Origin: Siphonodentalium dalli
Lineage: Eukaryota > Mollusca > Scaphopoda > Gadilida > Siphonodentaliidae
Assembly: GCA_032622095.1 (NCBI GenBank)
Contig: CP136063.1
Coordinates: forward strand, 122,222,723-122,286,722
Length of the DNA: 64,000 bases
Direction: 5' to 3'
The position numbers and the translations under genes were made by a program. Below, piece by piece: positions 1 through 11,329 of this stretch. Below the pieces are notes generated by a model that was given only the letters and a program-made list of their open reading frames with translations, did not search any database and was not told the origin of the DNA. Within the stretch, counting starts at the first letter, position 1; every line of letters starts with the position of its first letter.

Positions 1-960
1 CCCATCTACATGTCAATGCTAACATTCATGACAAATTTCATGACGATACAACAAAGGTATGACCTGTAGCCCGTGCCAAAGGATTTAGTCATGCAAAGGG
101 TAAAATACAAGATGGCTGTCGACGGCCATGTTTTATGGCAGAATGACCCCAAAATGACTCGTTCCCAACTACATGCCAATATTAACATGCATGACAAATT
201 TCATGAAGATCAAACAAATGCCCTATCCTGTAGTCCGTGCTAATGGATTGAATTTTGAAATTCAAGATGGCTGCTGGCGGCCATGTTTTTCTGCCGAATG
301 ATCCCAAAATGACTCGTTCTCATCTGCATGTCAATGTCATAATGATCTGATCAAAGGTATGACTTGTAGCCCATGCCAAAGGATTTAGTCATGTAAAGAT
401 TAAAATCCAAGATGGCTGACAGCGACAACAGCCATGACAAATTTCATAATGATCCAACCAAAGGTACAACCTGTCGCCCATGCTAATGGAAATTGTTGAT
501 GGACATCTCCACACACACACACACACCCTCACACCCTCACACACACTATCACACACACGGACGACAGATACCAAGCCATGGCAATAGCTCAAACTTTACA
601 AATAATGTTGAGCGAAAAAGTGTCCAGCATGATGATTTCCTCTCTTGGACCATACTCACTACCGCAAAGTTATGTCAGGGTCAATGAATGAGTAACTGGT
701 ACAGGTAGTGTCACCTTGTAATGTATACCAAATTTTTTTGAACTATGTTCATATTTGTTTGAAATATCAAGCCGGACTAAAATAAAATGAAGAAAATTGA
801 CAAACGAAGGGCCATAACTCAGGCAAAACAATGCAAACAAGGTCATTGAGTACTCTTTTGAAAGCAATCATGATGGTGAACCACATTCCAAATTTCATTC
901 AGATCTGCGCGGATGGACAAAAAAACCCACACATGTAGCAGCATGGAGAGGGGATTATGT
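1..960. repeat. Dispersed AAGATGGC/GGCCATG repeat block
   Basis: Degenerate copies of a phrase made of a target like AAGATGGCTGCTGGCGGCCATG, then 'cgaatgaccccaaaatgact', then 'cgttcccatctacatgtcaat', recur about every 120-150 bases. A (CA)n run lies near 510-560. From about 780 a second phrase ('gggccataactcaggcaaaacaatgc') appears. The same modules return at 22740-23930, 34691-35095, 36000-36400 and 37561-38545, so this is an interspersed family and not a gene. The short reading frames here have no recognisable domain. The superfamily is unknown. Confidence 0.75.
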
Positions 961-3590
961 CACATTACAGTCAATGGGGCAATAATAGTATGGTCGTGGT
1001 ACGCGAATTGATGGGCTAACCCAGAATAAATTGGTAAAGTAGCGATTTTGATGTCAATAGACGCAAGAGAGTCCCCAGTATAACATATCTAAAATCCGCT
1101 AAAATCCGCTTAGGGGAAACTTTGTTATCCATGATGGCGTCCAACATGGATGTCTATATGACATCAGTTATCAAAATAAGTCATATACGATATATATATT
1201 GTGGCATAGGAAGTACGCATATATGCTAATGTGCGTGAAATTAGAGTACGAAAGCGAATAGAGTAACACGGACGGAAAATAATACAATCACGTACATGAA
1301 ATGGCTGTCAAAATGGCCGCAACTTCAAGTCATGCCACGAGCAAAGCAGCATATTGGATAACCACATATGCGTGAAAATACGAATTGGTAATATACAAGT
1401 CTGGTGTTGATTTTCTTTGAAGGTACACAGATCATTAAAACAGATTCATCGGATTTATCGGTGACATCAACGCAAGTCAATCCCAATGATTTACGTCTTG
1501 AAAGTTCGGGTGTTCTCCTTAGAATACACCTAACAGTCGGACAAAACATAATAATATCGGGCATGCAGCACACGAAGTAATGTTTCACCACACAGTGTGT
1601 GGTAGTTTCATTCGGCATGATGATTCATTATGGAATGTAACGCAAAAAAAATGAATCCTATAGCCATGTGGTATACATACTAGTTAAATTCTCGAATGTT
1701 TCAACACTCCGTGATAACATACCATTCACATATGTCGCAATGCTTATTATACTACAGAGAAGCACTCATCTTTTCACTGGATTAGCACCCCGTCTCAACA
1801 TGTCAAAGAGACGTACATCGTGCATTTTGTTTAAGACTAATGTTCATTCTTCTACCAACACGTTTCATAATAGACAATTTTGTTCAAAATACTTCAGCCG
1901 GTACTTTACAACTGGAATATGCTACCACGCAATGCACAATATTAGTTTTCAGTATGTTGGTGTTTGAAAAGATATTGCCAATACCACCACAAATGTGTGC
2001 TAACTATCAGGTTGTTAGCACTTAAAGCTGTTATCTCAACGTTGAACACCAACCAAATGTTGTTATTTGTGGTTTTGTATGCCACAGAAATGTGTAACAT
2101 TAATGAAAAGGGATAATTAAACGCGGTTATGCGGTTGCAGAAAACGTAATAAGTTTACCGTATATGTGGCCTTGGTGAATAATAGTAAATATAATCTCCA
2201 CGTATAAACCCAGTCTCTGTCACAGAGTATGTGGGCAATTTTGGTCAAGTTTAGAATTTATTGAATATACTATATGGTACTTCTTTGTGTTTTGATAAAT
2301 TGCGTTCATAATATACCAACATGCATTTTTGTGACACAAGCAAAATATTCGTGTTTCATCGCTTGATCTGGGGCAACTATGACCACTATTTTCTGACACG
2401 GACAATAGAATCTACATATTTTACCGAGTACTCTATGAATATCTCTCAAACTGTACTATAGCAGTGAATTTTAAAAGGTTTGGTGTTGTAGATATCAAAA
2501 TAAATTATGTGTTGTCACACTCATGAGACTGCTGTGAGTACATATGTATCTGCTTCTAGAAAAGGTGACGGAATCAATACATCCATACTAAATCCCATTT
2601 AACTGTTTAATTACACATATATCACACGATACAAGACAAAAATTACAGATAAAACTGCATTGTTGTTCTGTTTCTAGGCGCCCGAAAGTCCAGATTTAAC
2701 CGTTTTATGAGACCCTGCTTTTGCTTGCTCTTTCGGTGAGATAAATTAGAAAGAATTCATACATCTCTAATAAAAAGTTTCTCTTATAGTCTGCAATCAT
2801 TCTACCTCGCGTATTTCGAGCGTATGTTCACTCTTATAGGACTAGCTAATAAATTTTATGCAAATATAATGAAATGTATATTTCATTCGATTTTGTCCAG
2901 TTTGGCAGCCATTTTGGGACAGACATTCTACACATATTGTTTACAACTAAGTACCAATAGTGTATATTTTAATTTATTACAAATCTGGCATTAATTGGTG
3001 CACCTACCGTTGAAATTCAGCATTTCCTGATACCAACTGCCATTTTGGATGCCATGTTCAATTGAGAATTTCCCCAATGCCGATTTTAGCGGATTTTGTA
3101 TATGCAAGTTATGTCTAAATCATAACAGGTTTTATGCAGCAAGACAAGATCTTAATGTAATGATCATCAAACCGAGGGATAAATGACCTTGAACTTCCGG
3201 GGAATACCCAGGTTAATTCAAAATTGGAACTCGCCTATTAGGGATGTAAACACTTCCAATGCGCATGCGTCAGAGTATAGATTAATGGAAAGATTAACCA
3301 ATTCCAAGAAACGCTCATTAATATTCATGAAATACCTTTTGAAGAAACTTTTAATTAGGAAGATGGCAGCAGGGAGCCAATCAGAGAGTGTGGGCATGCT
3401 TGGAACCCATGCGAGGTAGCGTCTATTAAGAAGAATCATTCGCTTTGTTAAATTCTTGGAAAACGGGTAATAATTTTTTACATGTACATACTTTCCCTAT
3501 TTAGGGACGAAAATAACGCATCCCTGCTAGCACTTTAAATCAACATGTGTCAGTCAATTTTGGAACATCAATTTTAACTTTTGCTTTATA
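961..3590. other. Stretch without recognised features
   Basis: AT-rich DNA with no supported gene, RNA gene or terminal repeats. All open frames are shorter than about 100 codons and show no domain signature. It ends at the 5-bp target duplication of the BEL/Pao element. Confidence 0.5.
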
Positions 3591-3595
3591 GCGAC

Positions 3596-4641
3596 TGTAT
3601 CACTTTGTGATGATATGTGTTAAGGTTGTTCGAACTCTACAATCATAGCTGGAAGAGAGGTGTGGACATATGCAGATCATAATGATCAGTGTTTTATTGA
3701 TGCATGTGGCTGAACATGAATCCTGCTGTCTTTACTTTGGTCTTGGCTACTTGACTCGGTGAATAAGTGCCGTTCTGTGGCATGCTCCACTAACTGAGAC
3801 CAATTAGTTGTATCTTCTCAAAACTGCAACGATATACGCACACAATCGCTATCCCAGACTTCAACGGTTCATCTTCTATCGAAAACTTGGATTCTCGCTA
3901 TGCTTCCATCACCAGGGATGTTTTATCTTTAAATAAACTCATCGTCCACATTCTGCTACTATTCTTCCGGAACATTACCAATGAACGCTCTCGGTCAAAT
4001 GCCCGCTATTGTGTAAGTGATTATACTCATAACATGTATATTAATGTACCCTTATCATTTCTTCTTTATCTTACTCTTGACTTTGTGCTTTATATCTTTA
4101 CTACTTTCTCACTCCCTGCTCTATCATGTACATATAGTTGTTAATGTGTGTATTTGCATTCAACATGTATGCTGTAGTATGTCTATAAATCTCGTGTTCA
4201 TTCGTGTGTGAGGTGCTCTTTTGTATGTGTTAGTAATGTAGCCATTTGCGTGTGAGATATTGGCCTTTTTGTGGTGTATGTATGTAATTGCCTTATGCAT
4301 TCGCAAGTGAGGTGTGTTGTTATAATCAGGCCATTTCCATGTGAGATATTTATTAGCCTTTTTTGTTATATCCATGTTGTCTTGCGGCGGTTTCTGAATA
4401 TATTTATCATAAGTATGTTGCTACAATTTCTTAGTTTTGTTGTGTCATGTTCGGTAGCTATCATGTCGCATTTTCGTCGTATCTAATGTATTAACTATGT
4501 CGCATTCATGTGGTCTTCACTTCACTCTGCTTCACTCTGCATCATTGTAATACTAGTTTTCTTTTCTTTATAGGTTGAAACAATAAATTATTAAAGTTCT
4601 ACAACCATGGCGTTGTTCATTTGATCGACCTGAGCGAAACA
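3596..4641 (+). repeat. Left LTR of BEL/Pao element
   Basis: It begins TGTATCACTTTG and ends GAGCGAAACA, 1046 bases, directly after GCGAC. It matches 7614-8787 almost throughout but lacks the 125 bases at 7665-7789 of the right LTR, with the breakpoint after 3646, and three bases of a TAA. A TATA-like TCTATAAAT lies near 4180 and AATAAA near 4582. These are plausible promoter and polyadenylation signals, inferred from position only. Confidence 0.88.
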
Positions 4642-4656
4642 TTTCAACACAGGGGG

Positions 4657-6714
4657 ATGGAGAACTGTGGACAGGAACTGAAACTGCGTGGACACGCAAG
4701 GGATAAATTTTCTCGCATTCTAAAACGACTAATCGATTGCTACTCTGACGCCGATGAAGATATTGTTCGGGAAATTTTGGACCAGTTGAATGAAAATTTT
4801 AATTTGCTTGAGGCTAGGACTGACGACATTATTGATTCGGTCAGTGAACCTGATAAAAGACATGTATTATTGGAGGACCTGGATAGATGTTACAAGGAAC
4901 TTTTTGATATAAAATCTCTTGTACACAACAGACTAAAACTTACAGCCAGAAAAACTGAACATACTTCTCAGGCTGTCACATCTCATGCGCTGAGAATTAA
5001 GAAACTTGATCCACCGTCCTTCGGTGGAAACGTTCGGGAGTATCCAAGCTTTCTGCGCGATTTTCGCAGACATATGATTCCAGCCTTTGGCAATGATCCA
5101 TTCGCACTCAAAAGTTGTTTATGTGGGGACGCGCTTGCAACTGTATTATGCGTCGATGATAATTATGACAAAATGGTCGATAGATTGGAGTCGAAATATG
5201 GCTGTCCCGAAAAACTAACTGAAGTTATTATCCATGATATAGCTATGCACCATGAAATTCCAGATGGTGACAACCGTGAATTTATTCGAATGGTTGAAAT
5301 TGTTGAACGATGCTGGCTCGACATGAAACAGGCTAAGTTGAGCCATGAAATGAATAATTCCACCGTGGTCACAATGATTGAAAAATTGCTGCCACCCATA
5401 CAGAGGCGTGTTTGGACAATCAAGAAACAACGAAATCGTAAATCGAGATCTATTGTAGATTTCTCTATTTTTATGGATTTTCTCCTGGAAGAGAAGTCCG
5501 CTTTTGAATACATGCTGAACTTTTCTGACCACACGCATGTGAACAAAAACGTCCATAGCTCTTCAGTGGAAAGCAAAGGCTTTAATGAGTCTAGTATGAA
5601 TGACACGATGAGCACTTTCAATGAACAGCTACATAGAAACACTGAACTGATCAAACAACTCGTTCATTCAATACAAACATCGCATACTCGCGACACTGAT
5701 GGGACAAGGCTGAACCCCGACGCTGAAGTGTTTGCAATGAAACAGCCAGTTTCGAGTGCACGAAAATGTTGGTACCATTTGAGTGACACGTATGGAATTA
5801 GTTCGTGTATAGCATTCGCAAAACTTGACAGGACAATTAAACTAGATCTTGTGAGAAATAATGGTGCGTGTGAAAGTTGCTTGATGTTAAATCACCGATC
5901 AAACCAGTGCGAACAAAATAAACCATGTGTTATTGTTGACAATGAATCAAGTGTGCCTTGTACCGAGATGCACCACCCTGCTTTGCATACACGTGTAACT
6001 GGTGGTCCCACACCTGGACTGTTCTCGCACGGCCGTTTTAGTTGTATGCAACAACATGAACATGCTTCTCTGTGTAACAGTTTGTTGACGGTAAGCAAAG
6101 TTCGAAGTAAAGGTGTAGATGTAAGTATGCTCTGGGATCCAGGAGCGAATATGTCTTTGATTACACACCGTATGGCAGAAACACTTGAACTTACAGGAAC
6201 AGATATTAGTCTTTCTGTCACCAAAGTTGGTAACGTTACGGAAGTCGTAAAGAGCAAACTTTATGTAATTCCACTTACGGACAAATGTGACAGAGTATGG
6301 AATGTGCGTGTTATTGGCATTGAGGAGATCACATCCGCAATTACTCAAGTGGATATCTCTGGTATCGTTAGCTTATTTCAGGGCGTGTCAATAAATGACA
6401 TTGAACGACCACTTGGAAACGTTGAACTTTTGATTGGCACCGACCATTGCACGCTTCTACCTCTGGTCGTGCAACAGTCGGGGAACATACAGTTGATGAA
6501 CAATCAATTCGGTTTTTGTATACGTGGCTATCACAAGCTGATCGGCGTTGGCAAACAGAACTGCTCTGCATATCTCCATCATGTACGTTTGATTGATAAT
6601 ATCGCATCCAAACGGTCTGATGCTACAGAAATGGACAACATAGAGGATCATGTTGATAAAATTACCGATCGCTTAACCCTTTACCCAACAAAACGGCCAA
6701 AACCGGCCAAATAA
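4657..6714 (+). CDS. BEL/Pao gag-protease polyprotein, cut by MITE
   Basis: The ATG at 4657 is the first after the left LTR; the frame upstream lies within the LTR. The N-terminal third is charged and probably helical. From about 4990 the motif LDPPSFGGN opens a DUF1759-type BEL gag domain. Cysteine/histidine clusters near 5767-5980 (CESC and MHHPALH) match the zinc-binding region of BEL polyproteins. A retropepsin-like domain follows with LWDPGAN near 6130-6150. The usual D-S/T-G is D-P-G here, so catalysis is doubtful. The domain continues to about 6560. The last 14 codons before the stop come from the MITE that begins at TTAA 6673. The frame is otherwise open over about 670 codons. RT, RNase H and integrase do not follow. 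This is an element protein and not a host gene. Confidence 0.85.
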   Translation: MENCGQELKLRGHARDKFSRILKRLIDCYSDADEDIVREILDQLNENFNLLEARTDDIIDSVSEPDKRHVLLEDLDRCYKELFDIKSLVHNRLKLTARKTEHTSQAVTSHALRIKKLDPPSFGGNVREYPSFLRDFRRHMIPAFGNDPFALKSCLCGDALATVLCVDDNYDKMVDRLESKYGCPEKLTEVIIHDIAMHHEIPDGDNREFIRMVEIVERCWLDMKQAKLSHEMNNSTVVTMIEKLLPPIQRRVWTIKKQRNRKSRSIVDFSIFMDFLLEEKSAFEYMLNFSDHTHVNKNVHSSSVESKGFNESSMNDTMSTFNEQLHRNTELIKQLVHSIQTSHTRDTDGTRLNPDAEVFAMKQPVSSARKCWYHLSDTYGISSCIAFAKLDRTIKLDLVRNNGACESCLMLNHRSNQCEQNKPCVIVDNESSVPCTEMHHPALHTRVTGGPTPGLFSHGRFSCMQQHEHASLCNSLLTVSKVRSKGVDVSMLWDPGANMSLITHRMAETLELTGTDISLSVTKVGNVTEVVKSKLYVIPLTDKCDRVWNVRVIGIEEITSAITQVDISGIVSLFQGVSINDIERPLGNVELLIGTDHCTLLPLVVQQSGNIQLMNNQFGFCIRGYHKLIGVGKQNCSAYLHHVRLIDNIASKRSDATEMDNIEDHVDKITDRLTLYPTKRPKPAK

Positions 6715-7031
6715 AGCTTCAACAGCCTAAAATATCTTCGGTCTGTCTCAATAACACCATACAAATATGGATATCATTGGAACCGGCTCCTTGACCACAT
6801 TGTGATAGTTACAGTTATGCCCTGTGCCAATGCATTCTCTTATATATGCGAGTCGACCATAGGTCGCCTCGCATATATAAGAGAATGCATTGGCCTAAAA
6901 AAAATATTTTTTTACCATTTTTTCTTACATTCTTTAACAATTTTATAATTTTTAATGTGTTAAGCTATGGTCGACTCGCATATATAAGAGAATGCATTGG
7001 CACAGGGCCCTTCTGTTGGGTAAAGGGTTAA
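6673..7031. mobile_element. piggyBac-type MITE (TTAA target) inside BEL/Pao frame
   Basis: The insert is flanked by TTAA at 6673-6676 and 7028-7031. Its ends are inverted: CCCTTTACCCAACA on the left and TGTTGGGTAAAGGG on the right. TTAA duplication plus CCC-starting ends is the piggyBac signature. Inside, the phrase CGCATATATAAGAGAATGCA occurs three times, once inverted (about 6828-6865) and twice direct (about 6868-6897 and 6977-7001), so the transcript could fold strongly. No transposase is encoded. Removing the insert with one TTAA leaves the flanking frames in register. Confidence 0.85.
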
Positions 7032-7825
7032 ACAATATGCAAGTAAATTCTCAGGAAGATAGTGTGTGTCGACACTCAGTGCTATTTCATAGTCGGTTTA
7101 GTGAAGATGGAGCACGTTCGAAAACAAGGAAAAAACGCCCATTCGCTATGCACAGAGTCGTAGATAACTGTAAATGCATAGTAGCCGGTAATCCACTGGC
7201 CTTTCTTGCTCTTGTCGTATTGTTCGTTTCTATAATTGGGAACTCATCTGTATCGCTGCCTTGTGGGGTTGAGCATGGAATACAGAAGACCAGTGTAGTA
7301 TCGTGTTTCCATTCCGATGTTTGTATTTGGAAGCAGCCAATGTTTAAAGGTGATTGTGTCAACTCTCTTACAAGGATGGTACACACAGAGGATATTGGTT
7401 CTCTGCATACCTTCATTTCGTCCTCTTCAGACTGTGTTACGCACAATGGACATCTCATTCGTGTATCAATGTGTCAACGAATGAAGAGAGCCTCAAAATT
7501 CAATGTGCGCCATATGATGATATGTGCATACTGCAACAGTGACCTTGTTACAAAACGTCTGTATGCGAGTGTCGATCGGTTGGTCCAGCAACACTATCAT
7601 TTCGGCGGGGGAGTGCATCACTTTGTGATGATATGTGTTAAGGTTGTTCGAACTCTACAATCATTCGGATCCCAATTGATTCCTGGTCATCAATATGCTT
7701 GTCGCACGCTTGTGGATATTTCTGGAAAACTGCTAATGTCGTGCCTGCATGATAATCCTGCCAGGTGTGAAACATGGACGGTGCTAAATAGCTGGAAGAG
7801 AGGTGTGGACACACGCAGATCATAA
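7028..7825 (+). CDS. Cysteine-rich ORF with hydrophobic segment, env-like (uncertain)
   Basis: This open frame is in register with the gag-protease frame on the other side of the MITE, so it was probably the C-terminal part of one long polyprotein. It starts inside the MITE border and runs 212 bases into the right LTR. It has a basic stretch (KTRKKR, near 7120), one hydrophobic segment of about 20 residues near 7195-7250, then many cysteines. That layout recalls an envelope-like or other membrane protein, but I recognise no family. An alternative is a pol remnant or chance open frame left by the deletion of RT and integrase. The function is unknown. Confidence 0.45.
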   Translation, partial: LNNMQVNSQEDSVCRHSVLFHSRFSEDGARSKTRKKRPFAMHRVVDNCKCIVAGNPLAFLALVVLFVSIIGNSSVSLPCGVEHGIQKTSVVSCFHSDVCIWKQPMFKGDCVNSLTRMVHTEDIGSLHTFISSSSDCVTHNGHLIRVSMCQRMKRASKFNVRHMMICAYCNSDLVTKRLYASVDRLVQQHYHFGGGVHHFVMICVKVVRTLQSFGSQLIPGHQYACRTLVDISGKLLMSCLHDNPARCETWTVLNSWKRGVDTRRS

Positions 7826-8787
7826 TGATCAGTGTTTTATTGATGCATGTGGCTGAACATGAATCCTGCTGTCTTTACTTTGGTCTTGGCTACTTGACTC
7901 GGTGAATAAGTGCCGTTCTGTGGCATGCTCCACTAACTGAGACCAATTAATAGTTGTATCATCTCAAAACTGCAACGATATACGCACACAATCACTATCA
8001 CAGACTTCAACGGTTCATCTTCTATCGAAAACTTGGATTCTCGCTATGCTTCCATCGCCAGGGATGTTTTATCTTTAAATAAACTCATCGCCAACAGTCT
8101 GCTACTATTCTTCCGGAACATTACCAATGAACGCTCTCGGTCAAATGCCCGCTATTGTGTAAGTGATTATACTCATAACATGTATATTAATGTACCCTTA
8201 TCATTTCTTCTTTATCTTACTCTTGACTTTGTGCTTTATATCTTTACTACTTTCTCACTCCCTGCTCTATCATGTACATATAGTTGTTAATGTGTGTATT
8301 TGCATTCAACATGTATGCTGTAGTATGTCTATAAATCTCGTGTTCATTCGTGTGTGAGGTGCTCTTTTGTATGTGTTAGTAATGTAGCCATTTGCGTGTG
8401 AGATATTGGCCTTTTTGTGGTGTATGTATGTAATTGCCTTATGCATTCGCAAGTGAGGTGTGTTGTTATAATCAGGCCATTTCCATGTGAGATATTTATT
8501 AGCCTTTTTTGTTATATCCATGTTGTCTTGCGGCGGTTTCTGTATATATTTATCATAAGTATGTTGCTACAATTTCTCAGTTTTGTTGTGTCATGTTCGG
8601 TAGCTATCATGTCACATTTTCGTTGTATCTAATGTATTAACTATGTCGCATTCATGTGGTCTTCACTTCACTCTGCTTCACTCTGCATCATTGTAATACT
8701 AGTTTTCTTTTCTTTATAGGTTGAAACAATAAATTATTAAAGTTCTACAACCATGGCGTTGTTCAATTGATCGATCTGAGCGAAACA
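7614..8787 (+). repeat. Right LTR of BEL/Pao element
   Basis: It begins TGCATCACTTTG directly after a purine-rich tract and ends GAGCGAAACA before GCGAC 8788-8792. It is 1174 bases long. It carries 125 bases (7665-7789) absent from the left LTR. Those bases are part of an open frame here. Confidence 0.88.
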
Positions 8788-8840
8788 GCGACGTCAATTT
8801 ACTTCATCTTTTAAACTGTTTACAGTTCGTTTATACTTGG

Positions 8841-9640
8841 ATGCTCGGTCAAAACGCATTTCCTAATTTCGTGCACATCGTAAATACGCGTGACTCTGAT
8901 CGATACACGATGGCCGAGCAGTCACCGAGTAACACACACCCTTTCAAAGTGCTAGTATGGGGACACAGTTATGTCCGTAGGTTGAACGACGTCCACCTAC
9001 ATGTGGACAATCCCACAACACACACTGATTATTACCCAGTTTTTGGTTTCAGCCCCACTACCTCAAAATTTTCATTATGGTTATGGGGCATAGGGGGGTG
9101 CCACCGTTGGTAAGCTGTACACCAAAAGAAATATTCGTGCCATACGGGACTGGGGTGCTGATGTTGTCATCTTACAAGCAGGTGGCAATGATCTCTCTTC
9201 TCCCATCAAATGTCCTTTAGACATAGCAGCTGGGTTGGCAGTCCTGGCCCGGGCCCTGATCAGAGAGGGGGGTGGTGATTGGGTAGTAGTTATTGGAGCT
9301 TTATTTCCATGCACAGATCTGAAGTATCATTGTGTGCCATCTGGGGGCGGCCCCTCAGTATTAATCCTGTCACCAAAGACCCCGGAATAGTATAATGTGG
9401 AAGTGTTGGTGGTAAAAAAAAAAAAGGTATCTGGAAAAGTTTTTTGCCAGCACACAATTATCAGGCAGTCGTATCAAAGTCTGGCGACATAAGAAGCTTA
9501 GCCCATCATTAGAACTGCAGTATCTGAGCGATGGAGTGCATTTGGACTCGGTCGGTACAAAACTGTTCTTTTGGAGTATTCGGGGGGCTGTGGTCCATGG
9601 GATCCGGTAGTCCAAGTCTTCTCGTACTAAAACTAGCTAA
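8841..9640 (+). pseudogene. SGNH/GDSL hydrolase-like ORF of a YR retrotransposon (broken)
   Basis: Three SGNH blocks are visible. The first is the nucleophile region VLVWGHSYVRRL (near 8950). The second is the block III motif GGND (near 9183). The third is the C-terminal DGVHLDSVG with Asp and His (near 9530). The first frame ends at 9113. A G-run slip near 9093 moves the sequence to the next frame, and an A-run near 9413-9424 marks another shift. A MULE-like element enters at 9608, just after the last block. SGNH ORFs are known from some Ngaro-type elements and from CR1-type LINEs; the neighbouring gag/recombinase favours the former. Its role is unknown. It was probably an esterase-like protein of the element. 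Confidence 0.6.
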
Positions 9641-10976
9641 CATTTTGGGATGGAGAGATGCTAGTATTTAGTCCGAGATCGTACGCATAGCCTTCTTATG
9701 ACAAGAGTTAAGCGTTAATGACCCGCTCAAATAAAACCACAATTATATGAAATAAAATATCACAATTGCGACAATAAACGGATATTTTCCACAGAAGACA
9801 TGCTATTTGATCTGAAACCCACATCAGTTGTGAATTGAAAGCGGTAATTTAATGCGAAAAGAGACATTTACCGCAATGTTTACAAATTTTTAAAAGTATG
9901 CGAACTCAGTTGACCTCGCGAACTGTGTTCGGCATTTTCCGTTGAAAATATTCTGTAGATTTTCGACAAACAATGCAAATTACGATGAATTCTCCATTGT
10001 AATCATAATTATGTGTGTCAATAAATAAAAAATAAATAGATTAATTAAACATTGAAGATATAAATGTAATACATTAAATAAATTACGGGAATTACAACCC
10101 TCTCAAAGTTTAAAACAGTGTAAACACAACGAGCATTAGAATAAATAATATGGTGCTACATTTCACCCACATTTGGTGGACTTCCGCGAAATTAAGATAT
10201 ATACTTAGCGAACAGAGCAATATACTGCTCTTGTTAAGCACACAAAAAATAAAACAAAATTTGTATAAATTTTGAACCTTAAGTTTGAAAAGTCCCACTA
10301 AAACGGAAGAACTATATTTCGAAACTGTGTGATTCGGTTCTCCGATTATTTTATCAACACAAAAGTCAAAATGCACATGGATGAAAATCACACGCATGGC
10401 AAGTCAGACACAAGAGTTCTAATTTGCTCCAATTTTGACAAGTTGCTTGCGAAAATTGTCAACAAAACTACCGTTCTGATCCTCCATTATGTCATTAAGT
10501 TTTTAGTGCGGGAATTGTTCTCAAAGCACATAGGAAACTGGACTTGGGGCGATCGGTTTTCGCCATTTTGTTCGGAAAACCCTGCGCTATATATAGAAAC
10601 GGAAACTAGAATACCCAGAACAAACTCCGGATTATGCCGAAGTTATTCGGACCACTTCGGCTTTCAGTTAAAACGTAAACAAACAGAGAAAAAAAGCGAT
10701 GTTTGTGGCAATCAACCGGAATATTCTATGTGTAATTTAACATTAAAGTTAGATTATTATACACCATTATGACCATAAGATGTCACTCTTTCCGATGTAT
10801 ATAGCATCACGTATTGATTTGCTAGGTAAATCGAGTAAAATACACCACAGATTCCCGCCACAGATCCTGGGCGTAAGTCGTGTCATAAGAGACCATACGG
10901 GAGGATCTCGGACTAAATACTAGCATCTCTCCATCCCAAAATCTTAGCTAGTTTTAGTACGAGAAGACTTGGACTA
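9608..10976. mobile_element. MULE-like non-autonomous DNA element
   Basis: The ends are inverted over about 105 bases, starting TAGTCCAAGTCTTCTCGTAC on the left and ending with its reverse complement at 10976. Both sides are flanked by the 9-bp direct repeat GGGATCCGG (9599-9607 and 10977-10985). A 9-bp duplication with roughly 100-bp terminal inverted repeats is typical of Mutator-like elements. The interior has one 147-codon frame (10329-10772) without recognisable transposase motifs, so the element looks non-autonomous. Confidence 0.8.
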
Positions 10977-11329
10977 GGGATCCGGCTGTTACTTTTGATT
11001 CGGGTCTGACATTCCCCAATCGCTTACAATTATCTGGTTCATTTACGGACTTCTGCTACATGTACATGTTTCTGTGTGGTTGCCGGCAGTGTTATTTAAT
11101 TATATTCAGTACATTTCAGCAACCTGCCAGTTTTGAATACTGTGATAATTCATTGGGTGCGTTGCAAGGCAGGAAGACAGTCAATACTCTGCTCAATGGG
11201 CCAACGCGTGGCTGATTCATCATATCTGCTAAGTATATCTTCCTTAAAATTTGGGTAAATGCTAAAAGCCGGCAGTTATATACACATTTTCTTTGCTAAG
11301 ACACTGCTAATTTTCTGTGGCCATTACCA

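Larger units (their letters stand above)
3591..8792 (+). mobile_element. BEL/Pao LTR retrotransposon copy lacking RT and integrase
   Basis: Two long direct repeats start with TG and end with CA and are flanked on both sides by GCGAC (3591-3595 and 8788-8792), the 5-bp target duplication expected of LTR elements. A purine tract (GGCGGGGGAG) lies just before the right LTR. The inside holds a gag-protease frame of the BEL/Pao type, then a cysteine-rich frame with one hydrophobic segment. No reverse transcriptase, RNase H or integrase is present, so the copy is non-autonomous. The LTRs are nearly identical outside one 125-base indel, which suggests a fairly recent insertion. A TTAA-flanked MITE later entered the coding part. 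Confidence 0.9.

Noticed and set aside
5163-5654. 163-codon minus-strand frame
   Set aside because: It lies opposite the gag domain of the BEL/Pao element and has no domain; it is a shadow of the true frame.
10329-10772. 147-codon frame inside the MULE-like element
   Set aside because: No transposase or other motif and unconvincing composition; not enough to call a gene.
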